Below, piece after piece: positions 36,461-45,209 of a DNA stretch of 64,000 bases. Position 1 is the first letter of the stretch; each line of letters begins with the position of its first letter. Under the pieces are notes generated by a model. The model was given only the letters and a program-made list of their open reading frames with translations, did no database searches and was not told the origin of the DNA. The stretch is from NCBI RefSeq assembly GCF_016863615.1, contig NZ_BOPF01000006.1:186001-250000 (forward strand), written 5' to 3'. Source of the DNA: Virgisporangium aliadipatigenens (GTDB lineage: Bacteria; Actinomycetota; Actinomycetes; Mycobacteriales; Micromonosporaceae). Position numbers and translations under genes: made by a program.

Positions 36461-37645
36461 TCAGCCGACCCGGATCCGGTGGCCGGTGATGACGGCGCTG
36501 GGCTTGCCGACCAGGGCGTTGGCGAACAGGCGGTCGGCGAGCGGCAGCCGGGCCGCGGCGAGGGCGGCGCGCCGCAGCCGGAGCCGGCCACGGGTGGTCG
36601 GCGCGAACCAGCGCACCCCCTTGCGGGCGGTCTCCTGCCGGTCGAGCACCACCGGCCGCAGCGCCCGTTCGTAGCCGGCCAGCGCGGCCTCGACGGAGGC
36701 GGCCCGCGCCAGGTGCTCGCCGAGCAGATAGGCGCCGGCGACGGCCAGTGCGGCCCCCTGCCCGGCCAGGAGTGACACCGCGTACGCCGCGTCGCCGAGC
36801 AGGGCCACCCGGCCCCGGCTCCAGGACGGCATGACCACCTGGGCGACCTGGTCGTAGTACAGCCCCTCGGACGGCGGGCAGGCGGCCAGCGCCCGCGGCA
36901 CGAGCCAGCCCTGCCGGCCGAACTCGCGGCGCAGTGCCGCCCGCGGGTCGTCGGGGAGTGCCGGGTCGGCGCTGTGGTGCACGCTGAACACCGCCACGCG
37001 CCCGTCGCGCAGCCCGTAGAAGCCCATCGCCCGGTCCAGGCTGTCGGTCATGCACATCCGGCCGCCGATCTCGGCACGCGCCGCGGGGTCGGCGAAGGAG
37101 TACGCGGCGGTGTGGAATCCGAGGTGGCGCAGGTATTCGCGTTCGGGGCCGAAGACCAGTGCCCGCACCGCCGAGTGGATGCCGTCGCAGCCGACGAGCA
37201 GCCCGGCGGTCAGCTCGTCGCCGTCGTCCAGCGTCACCGTCACGCCGTCGACGCGGTCGTCAACGGCGGCGATCGTGCGGCCGTACCGCAGGTCGACGTG
37301 CCCGCCCAGGTGCTCGCGCAGGGCGCGCTCAAGATCCGGGCGCAGCACGCTGACCACCCGGCCGCCCGCGGCCCTGGCGAACTGGGCGTACCGGAGCCCG
37401 GCCCGCCGGCGGCCGGACTCGTCGCAGTAGGCCAGCTCGTCGACGCGGTAGCCCAGCTCCAGGATCCGCGGCAGCACCCCCATCGCCTCCGCGGCGTCGT
37501 AGCCGGGTCCGAAAAAGTCGATCATGTAGCCGCCGGCGCGCGGGCCGGATGCCCGTTCCAGCACCGTCACCTCGGCGCCCTGTGCGGCCAGTCGTTGCGC
37601 GAGGGCGAGCCCGGCGATGCCGGCCCCGCAGACGATCACCCTCAT
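36461..37645 (-). CDS. FAD-dependent aromatic-type monooxygenase
   Basis: 394 residues of the PHBH/TetX-like class A flavin monooxygenases. VIVCGAGIAGLALAQRLAAQG (3-23) with GxGxxG, the DG motif LLVGCDGIHSAVRALVFG near 151-168, and the GD motif VALLGDAAYAVSLLAGQGAALA near 274-295 are intact. NAD(P)H-dependent hydroxylation of an aromatic or polyketide-like substrate is expected; resistance by drug inactivation is one possibility. It overlaps the TetR gene by ATGA and is presumably induced by the ligand of that repressor. Confidence 0.88.
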   Translation of the reverse strand: MRVIVCGAGIAGLALAQRLAAQGAEVTVLERASGPRAGGYMIDFFGPGYDAAEAMGVLPRILELGYRVDELAYCDESGRRRAGLRYAQFARAAGGRVVSVLRPDLERALREHLGGHVDLRYGRTIAAVDDRVDGVTVTLDDGDELTAGLLVGCDGIHSAVRALVFGPEREYLRHLGFHTAAYSFADPAARAEIGGRMCMTDSLDRAMGFYGLRDGRVAVFSVHHSADPALPDDPRAALRREFGRQGWLVPRALAACPPSEGLYYDQVAQVVMPSWSRGRVALLGDAAYAVSLLAGQGAALAVAGAYLLGEHLARAASVEAALAGYERALRPVVLDRQETARKGVRWFAPTTRGRLRLRRAALAAARLPLADRLFANALVGKPSAVITGHRIRVG

Positions 37646-38220
37646 CCCCGGTCCTCCGGTCGCGCGCTCAACAGGCGGCGCAGCACGGCGGTCACGTCGG
37701 CGCCGTCCGGCCCCGGCCGCAACGCCCGGTGCACCAACAGGCCGTCGACCGCCGCGGTGAGCACCAGCGCCGTCGCCGCCGGGTCGGGGACGGCGTGCGC
37801 GTCGAGGAGGTCGGCCAGCAGCCGGCGGAACTCCCCGATCACGGCGCCGAGCGCCGCACGCAACGCCTCGTCGCGGGTGGCGGCCAGATACGCCTCGACG
37901 AAGAGCACTGACGTCGGGTCGGTGCCGGTGTGGGCGTCGAGCATGCCGAACAGCGCCGCGACGCCCTCCTCCGCGCTCTGCGCCGCGGCCAGCGCCGGCC
38001 CCGCCTGTGCCGCCAGGTCCCGCGCGGCTCCCACCGCCGCCTCGACGAGTACCGCCTGCACCGACGAGAAGTGGTAGTGCACCAGGCCCGGCGCGACGCC
38101 GGCCCGCTCTGCCAGCATCCGGGTGCTCACCGCGCTCCAGCCGCGCTCCGCGATCAGCTCCGCCGCGGCCCGCAGCAGTCGCTGCCGTACCTCGCGCCCA
38201 CGCTCGGCGGTGGTCACCAT
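37642..38220 (-). CDS. TetR-family repressor
   Basis: 192 residues from ATG 38220, chosen because GGAGGCGAAGAG precedes it; an extra 19 codons upstream would lie in the operator. The helix-turn-helix is VSTRMLAERAGVAPGLVHYHFSSVQAVLVEA near residues 29-59. First gene of a two-gene operon with the flavin monooxygenase; a large inverted repeat 28 bases upstream is its probable autoregulatory operator. Confidence 0.9.
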   Translation of the reverse strand: MVTTAERGREVRQRLLRAAAELIAERGWSAVSTRMLAERAGVAPGLVHYHFSSVQAVLVEAAVGAARDLAAQAGPALAAAQSAEEGVAALFGMLDAHTGTDPTSVLFVEAYLAATRDEALRAALGAVIGEFRRLLADLLDAHAVPDPAATALVLTAAVDGLLVHRALRPGPDGADVTAVLRRLLSARPEDRG

Positions 38221-38247
38221 CTCTTCGCCTCCGGTGCGGTCGGATGT

Positions 38248-38278
38248 ATTGGGCGACCGTACTGGACGATCGCCCAAT
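38248..38278. promoter_or_regulatory. 31-bp TetR operator
   Basis: Arms ATTGGGCGACCGT (38248-38260) and ACGATCGCCCAAT (38266-38278) are inverted copies with one mismatch around a 5-bp centre. Its position just upstream of the TetR-monooxygenase operon fits autorepression. Confidence 0.7.
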
Positions 38279-38331
38279 TTTCAAGCCCACCGGGTACAGG
38301 TGCTCGCACCGCTGACGAACGGCCGTGGTGT

Positions 38332-40095
38332 TCAGCCGCCGGGCCGCTGCCCTCCGGCGCCGCCGCGGCCCATGCCGCCGCTGCGGGCCGGGGCCTGGCC
38401 GGCGGTGACCGTGGCGATCGTGCTCGCCGAGCCGAGTTCGCCGGACCGGCGCAGGCCGCCGGTGTCCGTGCCGGTGGCGGTGCCGCCGCTGCGGATCGTG
38501 TACTGCTCGCCGGGCTTCACCGCCGACGAGGAGTACACGATGTTCTGCGCCGCCTTCGACGTGACGAACGTGGCCACGACCGCGCCGTTCGCGTCGACGA
38601 CGTGCAGGGTGGTGCCGGCGGCCACGGTCGAGGCGAACGTCGCCGACAGCCAGCCCTGCGTCGAGTCCGTGGCCGGCGTGACCACCATGCCGGCGCTGCC
38701 GGCCGCGACGATCGTGCCGCCGCTGACCCGGAACGAACCGTTCACGTCGAGGGCGCCGTTGCCGTTGGTCGTCGGGCCGTTCACCACCAGCGTGCCGCCG
38801 GTCATCGTGGCGGTGCCGTTGGAGTCGAAGCCGTCACCCTGGGCGTCGATGACCAGCGTGCCGCCGGCGATCGTGACGTCGTAGTCGCCGACCTGTTCGC
38901 CGCCGCCGCCGTTCATCGGGCCGCCCTGCTGCTGGGTGTCGGTGCTGCTGCCGCCGGCCGCGTTGACGCCGTCGTCGGAGCTGGTGACCGTGACGCTGCC
39001 GTCGTTCAGCGCGATGTGGGCCGCCTCCAGGCCCTCGTTCGACGTGGTGATCGTCGTCGTCCCCGCGTCGACCCGCAGGGTGTCCTCGGCGTGCACGCCG
39101 TCGTCCTTGGCGGCAAGGGTGAGCGCGGTGCCGTTCAGGTGCACGGAGGCGTCGCCGTGCAGGGCGTCGTCGGCCGCGTCGACCGTCGCGGTGCCGCCCT
39201 CCAGCACGGTGATCACGCCGGACTTCAGCCCCTTCGCGGAGGCGTCGGCCGGGGGAGTGGCGGTGTGGCCGCCGCCGGAGGTGACGTTCAGGGTGCCGCC
39301 GGTGAGCACCAGGTCGGTCGCCGCGTCGACGCCGTCGCCGGTCGAGGTGATCCTGATGGCGCCGGCCGTCACGGACACGTACCCGGCGTCGGCGTCCTCG
39401 GTGTTGTCGGCCTTGATGCCGTCGCCACCCGCCGTGATCGCGAGCGTTCCGCCGCTCACCACGACATAGTCCTTTCCGCGAACGCCGTCATCCACCGCGT
39501 CCACCGTGACGTTCCCGGACGCGACGACCAGTCCGTCCTTGCTCGCGATCGCGTCGTTGCCCCGCCCGTGCACGGTCAGCGCGCCGTTGCCCGTCACGGT
39601 CAGGTCGCCGGCGCTGAACAGGGCGGCGTTGACGTCGGCGTCCGGCGCGTAGGAGTTGGTGTCGGTGAGCGTGTTGGTGCTGTTGTCGGCGAGTACCAGC
39701 ACGAGGTCCTTCGTGCCGGCGATCGCGGCGGAGGAGGTGCTGGTGATCGTGGCACCGTCCAGGACCAGCGTGACGTCGTCGGCCTCCACCACGACCTGGC
39801 CGTTGAGCGTGCCGTGCAGGCGGTAGGTGCCGGCGTTCGAGATGGTGACCGTGCCGGACCTGCCGCTCAGGTCGAGGTCCTCGGCGGTGCCGGCGGCCTG
39901 CGCCGCATGTGCCGCCTTGTTGGCGGCGAGGACCTCCTGGGCCGACTGACCCGCGTTTCCGGTCGCGGCGGCGGCCGTGGTGGTGCCCGTTGCCCCGGAA
40001 GGAGAGGAAGTGGCGCCACAGCCGGTCAGCGCGGCGACTGCCAGGACCGCCGACATGGCCGCGGCGGCGATTTCGGGGCGGATCCGCATGATCAT
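38332..40095 (-). CDS. Carbohydrate-binding-domain lipoprotein (DUF4353-like beta-helix)
   Basis: 587 residues from ATG 40095 (ATGA overlap with the VTC gene); ATG 40089 has better spacing to AAGGA and is an alternative. A lipobox (AALTGC) follows the hydrophobic segment. The body is a long run of Gly/Asp/Thr-rich repeats (for example DDGVRGKDYVVVSGGTLAIT, GDGIKADN, DDGVHAEDTLRV, NEGLEAAHIALNDGSVTVTSSDDGV), the parallel beta-helix pattern of the 'carbohydrate-binding domain-containing' DUF4353 family. It is anchored outside the membrane. It ends with a Gly/Arg/Pro-rich tail (GMGRGGAGGQRPGG). Operon with VTC and DUF4956 genes. Confidence 0.82.
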   Translation of the reverse strand: MIMRIRPEIAAAAMSAVLAVAALTGCGATSSPSGATGTTTAAAATGNAGQSAQEVLAANKAAHAAQAAGTAEDLDLSGRSGTVTISNAGTYRLHGTLNGQVVVEADDVTLVLDGATITSTSSAAIAGTKDLVLVLADNSTNTLTDTNSYAPDADVNAALFSAGDLTVTGNGALTVHGRGNDAIASKDGLVVASGNVTVDAVDDGVRGKDYVVVSGGTLAITAGGDGIKADNTEDADAGYVSVTAGAIRITSTGDGVDAATDLVLTGGTLNVTSGGGHTATPPADASAKGLKSGVITVLEGGTATVDAADDALHGDASVHLNGTALTLAAKDDGVHAEDTLRVDAGTTTITTSNEGLEAAHIALNDGSVTVTSSDDGVNAAGGSSTDTQQQGGPMNGGGGEQVGDYDVTIAGGTLVIDAQGDGFDSNGTATMTGGTLVVNGPTTNGNGALDVNGSFRVSGGTIVAAGSAGMVVTPATDSTQGWLSATFASTVAAGTTLHVVDANGAVVATFVTSKAAQNIVYSSSAVKPGEQYTIRSGGTATGTDTGGLRRSGELGSASTIATVTAGQAPARSGGMGRGGAGGQRPGG

Positions 40096-40760
40096 CGTCC
40101 TTCTTCGAAGTGGCGCCGGAGCACCGGTTTCCAGTGGTTGGCGGGTAGGTCCGGGCGGAGCGCGGCGAGGCCGGTGGCGTACTTGGAGATCGCGCACGGC
40201 CGCTGGTGCAACGACCAGAGGAGCCGGTCGACGGCGGAGGCCCGGCCCGGCGCGCACTTCGTCTCCACGACCGCGCGGCCGGGCAGGCGCAGGCCCGCGC
40301 CGTCGGGCAGGGCCCAGGCGAGGTCGGTGTCGAGCGTGACGCGGCTGCCGTCCGCCGGCAGGAACAGCGTCATGCGCCGGTAGTGCGTGACGAGCGCCGG
40401 CGCGAGTCTGGCCGCCAGGGTGTGCAGGTCCTCGTGCGGCAGGCGCCGCTTGACCGTGGTGCCGCGGCCGTCCCTGGTCTTCAGCTCCAGCACGTGCAGC
40501 CCGGTGTCGAGATAGGTGCGCGTGCGGACCTTGAACCGCTTCGGCCGCCGCCGTGCCGCACCGAGGTAGCTGGCCAGTTCGGGCGTGTCGTAGTAGACGG
40601 AGCGGTAGCCGAACTCCCGGCGGCCGTCGATCTCCAGCACCCGGGCGTCGATCTCCCGGAGAAGCGCGGGGAGTTCGTCGATCGGCAGCACGTACTTGCG
40701 GTCGACCCGGGTGAGAAGGGCGGCGCGCTCGGTCAGTTCCGTGAGGCTGATGGTTCTCAT
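40092..40760 (-). CDS. VTC-domain (polyphosphate polymerase-like) protein
   Basis: 222 residues. RVDRKYVLPIDELPALL near 18-34, YRSVYYDTPELASYLGAA near 52-69, RFKVRTRTYLDTGLHVLELKTRDGRGTTVKRR near 75-106 and the late VVETKCAPG near 173-181 are the conserved blocks of the VTC/CYTH-like tunnel fold, whose basic residues bind polyphosphate or a triphosphate. Glu and Lys of LELKT and ETK are in place, so catalysis is possible. ATGA overlaps join it to the flanking DUF4956 and lipoprotein genes. Confidence 0.88.
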   Translation of the reverse strand: MRTISLTELTERAALLTRVDRKYVLPIDELPALLREIDARVLEIDGRREFGYRSVYYDTPELASYLGAARRRPKRFKVRTRTYLDTGLHVLELKTRDGRGTTVKRRLPHEDLHTLAARLAPALVTHYRRMTLFLPADGSRVTLDTDLAWALPDGAGLRLPGRAVVETKCAPGRASAVDRLLWSLHQRPCAISKYATGLAALRPDLPANHWKPVLRRHFEEGR

Positions 40761-41332
40761 ACGAGACTCGGCTCCTTGCGGATCCGGGAGGCGCCGACCA
40801 GGTAGCGGACCTCGACGAGGGTGGTGTCGTTGACGACGTCGAGGTGCTTGACGTCCAGGCGGGTGACCGTGGCGCCGAGGGTCAGTTCGAGGTGCGCGCG
40901 CAGGGCGTCCTCGTCGGTGTACGCCGCGTCGAGGCGCACCGTCTGGTGGCGGTGCCGGCGCAGCAGCCGGGGGTGATCGCCCAGGTAGAGGGCCACCACG
41001 ATGAGCACCATCAGGCCGCCGCTGAGCGGGCTGAGCGTGCCGTGCAGGCCGGCGAGCAGGCCGATCGCCAGCGCCGCGAAGTAGTACGCCAGCTCCTGCT
41101 GTGCGATCTCGTCCGAACGCAGGCGGATGATCGACAGCACGCCGAAGAGGCCGAGTCCCAGGCCCGCGCCGACCGTGCTGGAACCGAGCACCATGGCGAC
41201 CGCGAGCACGCCGACGTTCATGCCGACGAACGCGACCACCAGGTCCCGTCGGTGGTGGCGGGGCAGATACACGCCGAAGGCGAGGGTTCCGATGGCCAGC
41301 AGGTCGGCGGCGATGACGGTCAGCTCGTTCAC
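40757..41332 (-). CDS. DUF4956 membrane protein
   Basis: 191 residues from GTG 41332. Four predicted membrane helices: about 5-24 (VIAADLLAIGTLAFGVYL), 33-50, 55-75 and a pair near 84-115, followed by a soluble C-terminal domain (LEVRYLVGASRIRKE type end). SIIRLRSDEIAQQELAYYFAALAIGL is the family signature. First gene of the operon that continues with VTC and the carbohydrate-binding lipoprotein; this trio recurs in bacteria, but its function is not known to me. Confidence 0.85.
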   Translation of the reverse strand: MNELTVIAADLLAIGTLAFGVYLPRHHRRDLVVAFVGMNVGVLAVAMVLGSSTVGAGLGLGLFGVLSIIRLRSDEIAQQELAYYFAALAIGLLAGLHGTLSPLSGGLMVLIVVALYLGDHPRLLRRHRHQTVRLDAAYTDEDALRAHLELTLGATVTRLDVKHLDVVNDTTLVEVRYLVGASRIRKEPSLV

Positions 41333-41438
41333 CGCTTCATTACGCGGGTCCGACCTGTCCGCGCGCTGTGCGCGTCTTGTGCGCGCGGAATGACCTGGTG
41401 CAAAATCCCAGTAACCTGGTGGGTTTGGAGGGGTGCTC

Positions 41439-42653
41439 ATGGACGAGCGGGAGTACGACTCGGCGCGGCTGTCCCAGTGGCGGGCCGGGGTGGCCTCCGG
41501 CTTCTCCCGGCGGGACCTCGCCCGGCTGGCCGTCGGCGTCTCCGCTGTCGCGCTCGGTGTGGGTGCCGCCCCGGCGGCCGCCCGCGCGGACGGGCCGATC
41601 GTCAAGCCGCTGCCGCCCGAGTGGTTCACCATCCGGGGGACCAACGCCGAGATGCGCTGGGAGGCACTGGCCGACCAGGGATATCTGGTGCCGGTCGACC
41701 GCTTCTTCGTGCGCAACCACACCTCGACGCCGATCATCGACGGTTCGACCTGGCGGCTGGAACTCTTCGGCAGCGGGCTGCGCGCCCCCGCTTCCCTCTC
41801 CCTGCGCGACCTCAAGCGGCTGCCGTCGACCGAACTCGTCTCGGCCGTCGAGTGCGCCGGAAACGGCCGCAGCTTCTACACCGGCCAGCAGGGGCAGACC
41901 GTCTCCGGCACCGCCTGGACGCTCGGCGCGATCGGCGTGGCCCGCTGGCGCGGCGTGCGCCTGTCGACCGTGCTGCGCCGCGCCGGCATCACCCGCGACG
42001 CCGTCGACGTGCAGCCCGAGGGGCTCGACCCGAACTTCGTCACCGGCGGCGTCGACCTCGGACGGGTGCGCCGGCCGCTACCGGTGGCCAAGGCGCTCGA
42101 CGACGTTCTGCTCGCCTACGAGATGAACGGCGAACCGCTGCCGCCCGACCACGGGTATCCGGTGCGGGTGATCGTTCCGGGGTGGATCGGCATCGCGTCG
42201 ATCAAGTGGGTGGGGCGCATCGAGGTCTCCGCGACGCCGCTCTTCTCTCCCTGGAACACCCAGTTCTACCGACTGTTCGGGCCGGCCTATCCCGCCGAGG
42301 GGACGCTGGTGAGCCGGCAGGTGGTGAAGAGCGCGTTCGAGCTGCCCTGGAACGCGACCCTGGCCGCGGGGCGGCGGCACGTGCTGCGCGGGCGTTCATG
42401 GTCGGGCAACGGGCCGGTGCGGCACGTCGAGGTCAGCACGGACGGGGGCGCCACGTGGCGGCGGGCGCGTGCCGTCGCCGGCGGGGCGTGGCAGCGGTGG
42501 GAGTATCCGTGGCGGCCGGCCGCGCCGGGTGCCTACACGCTGCGGGCGCGCGCCACGGACGTCACGGGGGCGAGCCAGCCGGCGGTGGCGGAGTTCAACA
42601 CCCAGGGCTATCTCTTCGATGCCGTCGTGGCGCATCCCGTGACGGTCGGCTGA
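41439..42653 (+). CDS. Tat-exported sulfite-oxidase-family molybdopterin enzyme
   Basis: 404 residues. Twin-arginine signal with SRRDLA at 23-28 and a hydrophobic stretch to about 50. The oxidoreductase domain has VECAGNGRSF with the molybdenum-ligand Cys139, FVTGGVDLGRVRRPLP near 195-210, GYPVRVIVPGWIGIASIKWVGRIEVS near 240-265; the C-terminal Mo-co dimerisation domain ends AEFNTQGYLFDAVVAHPV. It should oxidise sulfite or a related substrate outside the membrane. GGAGGGG supports ATG 41439 rather than GTG 41433. No cytochrome partner is adjacent. Confidence 0.9.
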   Translation: MDEREYDSARLSQWRAGVASGFSRRDLARLAVGVSAVALGVGAAPAAARADGPIVKPLPPEWFTIRGTNAEMRWEALADQGYLVPVDRFFVRNHTSTPIIDGSTWRLELFGSGLRAPASLSLRDLKRLPSTELVSAVECAGNGRSFYTGQQGQTVSGTAWTLGAIGVARWRGVRLSTVLRRAGITRDAVDVQPEGLDPNFVTGGVDLGRVRRPLPVAKALDDVLLAYEMNGEPLPPDHGYPVRVIVPGWIGIASIKWVGRIEVSATPLFSPWNTQFYRLFGPAYPAEGTLVSRQVVKSAFELPWNATLAAGRRHVLRGRSWSGNGPVRHVEVSTDGGATWRRARAVAGGAWQRWEYPWRPAAPGAYTLRARATDVTGASQPAVAEFNTQGYLFDAVVAHPVTVG

Positions 42654-42659
42654 GCAGGT

Positions 42660-43280
42660 TCAGCTCAGCACCGGGAAGAAGTCGGCGGGGGCCCGGCCGG
42701 TGGCCGCCTCGATGAACGCCACCGGCGGGGCGACGTCAGCGAGCAGCGCGGCCGTGTGCGCCAGCCCCGCGTGCGGGACATCCGGCTCGATGTCCAGGGC
42801 GCGCCGGAGGTCCAGCAGGTGCACCGTCGCCTCCATGATGCCGACGCTGACCGCCTCGTCCAGCCGCAGCAGGCCGATCCCGAGGTAGTCGACGGTGACC
42901 GGGCCACGCGTGCGCGCCTCCTCGATGGCCCGCGGCCCCACGCCGGTGAACTGCCCCAGCGCCTGTGCGGTGGTGTACGCGGCCGCGTCCTCGTGCGCCC
43001 CGCTCGCCACGGCGTCCCGCCGGCTGTGCGCGATGCCGCCCGGGGCGTTCAACGCGCGCAGCAGCGACGCGGCCGTGTGCGTCGGCGCGGCGTCGCGCAC
43101 CTGCGTCACCACGTGGGCCAGCATCGAGGGCCACGCGCCGTGGTGGGCGTAGAGCGCGCGCACGTCCCAGGTGCCGAGCCGGGTGGGGCGCCGCCAGTCG
43201 TCGTCGGTCAGCGCGGCGCCGTGCTCCGCCCAGGCCTGCCAGAGCGCGTCGAGTGTCGCAAGGCGTTCCTCGAACGTCAT
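42660..43280 (-). CDS. Mycothiol-dependent maleylpyruvate isomerase / DinB-like protein
   Basis: 206 residues. ALTDDDWRRPTRLGTWDVRALYAHHGAWPSML near 22-53 contains the conserved Trp and the His (AHH) of the metal site, and SVGIMEATVHLLDLRRAL near 148-165 supplies the EATVHLLDL segment. These match the TIGR03083/MDMPI family, which uses mycothiol in actinobacteria. Specific reaction unknown. It converges on the molybdoenzyme gene, with stops six bases apart. Confidence 0.82.
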   Translation of the reverse strand: MTFEERLATLDALWQAWAEHGAALTDDDWRRPTRLGTWDVRALYAHHGAWPSMLAHVVTQVRDAAPTHTAASLLRALNAPGGIAHSRRDAVASGAHEDAAAYTTAQALGQFTGVGPRAIEEARTRGPVTVDYLGIGLLRLDEAVSVGIMEATVHLLDLRRALDIEPDVPHAGLAHTAALLADVAPPVAFIEAATGRAPADFFPVLS

Positions 43281-43424
43281 CGAGCGATTCTAGAGGCGCC
43301 TGACCGGTTCCCGGTTCTGCTATCGGTCCTAGAACCGTGAAGTGCTCAAGGCTGTTGCCCGGGGTCCGATCAACCTCGCGGTAGGCACGGGGGGCGTGCT
43401 GAGCGGCACGGGCTGGGAGATCGC
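43281..43424. other. Left border and probable promoter region of the low-G+C cassette
   Basis: Contains CGGTTCT (43312-43318) and AGAACCG (43331-43337), a 7-bp inverted repeat with a 12-base centre, possibly an operator or promoter element. G+C falls from here rightward. No integrase, tRNA or direct-repeat attachment site was seen. Confidence 0.4.
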
Positions 43425-45209
43425 GTGAAGAGGATTTGGCGTAGACCCACAGCGGTGGTCACTCCGCCCAAGGCATTCTCGTGTGATCCGGCCGCCGTCG
43501 CGGCGGAACTTCAAAGACTTGCCGAGCACCCGGCCTTAGCGGACAGGGCTCAAGGGCTGATGCACCTCGCGGAGGCGCTGAAGTCGGACAAGGACCTCTC
43601 GCCATGGACGGACGTTGACATCGTCAGCGTGCTGGGTAGCAACGGCGACAGTGAGGACTTCGGGGAGGATAGGGGACGTCTCCGGTATCTCGATCTGCTT
43701 CGGACAGCCCTGATCTTCCTGCCCATCCTGGCCACGTGGCTCGGTCTCGTGGTCGCCGGTAGCGCCTACGAGAAACTTGTGGCATCGGATCCGTCGTCTC
43801 GGGACGAAGCATTCCTGAAGCTGTGGTTCGACGGGTTCCACGGTCATACCGCGTTCGGACTGGATCGGATTGCGGGTTTCATCGGCTTGGTCCTTGCCCT
43901 GATCATTGCCATCAGTGTGATCCGCGACGTGGATCTGGCCAGAGTCAGAGGCTCGGCACGGCAGGCGCATCTATGTTTGCGGCCCACTCTGCTCCAAGCC
44001 GCATACATCCTGAACGATCGCAAACCGAGTGCGCCCGAACTGATGCGCAAGACGATCGCCGCCGCTGCGGATGAGCTTCGGCACGTGGTCGAACAGGCCG
44101 AGACTGTGACGGCCGGGCTCCGTTCCAGCTTCGCCCATATCGAAGCGGTTGCAGGACGGCTTGAAGCCGGTGTCGAACTGTCGGTTACCGCGGCAGGCAC
44201 CATATCCGCATCCGTGGACCGGGTGAACGGGTCGGTGGGGGAGCTTAGGAACCAGGTCCGCGCCTCCGTTCAAGACAGCACCGTCGCCGGCGAGCGAAGC
44301 ATCGGCCGTCTTACGGAGTCGGTCGTCGATGTGGCGCGAAAGATGACCGGCGCGGTCGAGGCCGTTGAGGCAGGCCTGACACAGTCCTTGGCGGAGCTTG
44401 CTGTTCAGAACAGTCGTGCGGTTGCCCGCTCGGCTGATTCGGTAACCCAGGCGCTGTCCACCATTGAAGGTGGAGTCACGTCCGCGCTCAGCGTCAGCGC
44501 CGACAGCACTGAGGCCATGAGCCGTGTGGTGTCGGAGGCTGCCGCTGCCGTCGAGACGATGGACAAGCGGATCCAGGTGCTGCTTGCCGAAGTCGAGGAG
44601 CAGATCGAGGCTAGCGGCGAACTGGTGGTCACGGCCCACGACGACGCGCGCAAGCACATGGAGACGGTGCTGCACGACGTGGCCGGGCGCCTGCATGACA
44701 ACTCGCAGAAGCTGGCCGAGCATGTCGAGCGCTCGTCGGCCTGGATCGTCGGTGCCGCGAACGAGCTCATCGGTCAGTCGACCCGTGCGATGTCGTCCGC
44801 AGAGGTCACCTACGACCGGATCGGTCGAGCGGTGTCGGACGTGTCGGCCCGGCTTGACGTCATGGTCGACCACCGGAACAGCAGCGGCGAGCTGCTCGTC
44901 GCGCACACGGAGGCAGCTCGGAAACTGAGCACGCTGGACGGAACGCTGGGCCATGTGGACCGCTCGCTCGGCGGCGTTGTCGACGCCTGGTCCACCATCG
45001 CGGGACACCTGGAGCGCGTCGACGTCGACCGCGAGCGGGATCGCGTCGAACTGGCCGCCTGGTACGACGGAATGATGGGCGAGCTGAGGTCCATGGTGGA
45101 GGCACTGCGTTCGCCGATCGCTGAGTTGACGACATTCCGGCAAGGTGCGGGCCGGCCGGTCAACTTGATAAAGCAGCACGTTCCTTCTCCCGACAGGGTT
45201 GCGGCGTGA
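43425..45209 (+). CDS. Two-TM protein with long coiled-coil tail (cassette gene 1)
   Basis: 594 residues; no exact family recognised. Order: a cytoplasmic N-terminus of about 85 residues (AVAAELQRLAEHPALADRAQGLMHLAEALKS...), TM1 near 89-112 (LRTALIFLPILATWLGLVVAG), a 35-residue outside loop, TM2 near 148-166 (IAGFIGLVLALIIAISVI), then about 400 residues of Ala/Ser/Val/Glu-rich heptad-like helix (VEQAETVTAGLRSSFAHIEAVAGRLEAG and on). The layout resembles ZorA of Zorya, or a chemoreceptor-like signalling coil, but has only two TMs. GTG 43425 follows GGGAGA. It overlaps the next gene by GTGA. Base composition is lower in G+C than flanking genes. Confidence 0.75.
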   Translation: MKRIWRRPTAVVTPPKAFSCDPAAVAAELQRLAEHPALADRAQGLMHLAEALKSDKDLSPWTDVDIVSVLGSNGDSEDFGEDRGRLRYLDLLRTALIFLPILATWLGLVVAGSAYEKLVASDPSSRDEAFLKLWFDGFHGHTAFGLDRIAGFIGLVLALIIAISVIRDVDLARVRGSARQAHLCLRPTLLQAAYILNDRKPSAPELMRKTIAAAADELRHVVEQAETVTAGLRSSFAHIEAVAGRLEAGVELSVTAAGTISASVDRVNGSVGELRNQVRASVQDSTVAGERSIGRLTESVVDVARKMTGAVEAVEAGLTQSLAELAVQNSRAVARSADSVTQALSTIEGGVTSALSVSADSTEAMSRVVSEAAAAVETMDKRIQVLLAEVEEQIEASGELVVTAHDDARKHMETVLHDVAGRLHDNSQKLAEHVERSSAWIVGAANELIGQSTRAMSSAEVTYDRIGRAVSDVSARLDVMVDHRNSSGELLVAHTEAARKLSTLDGTLGHVDRSLGGVVDAWSTIAGHLERVDVDRERDRVELAAWYDGMMGELRSMVEALRSPIAELTTFRQGAGRPVNLIKQHVPSPDRVAA

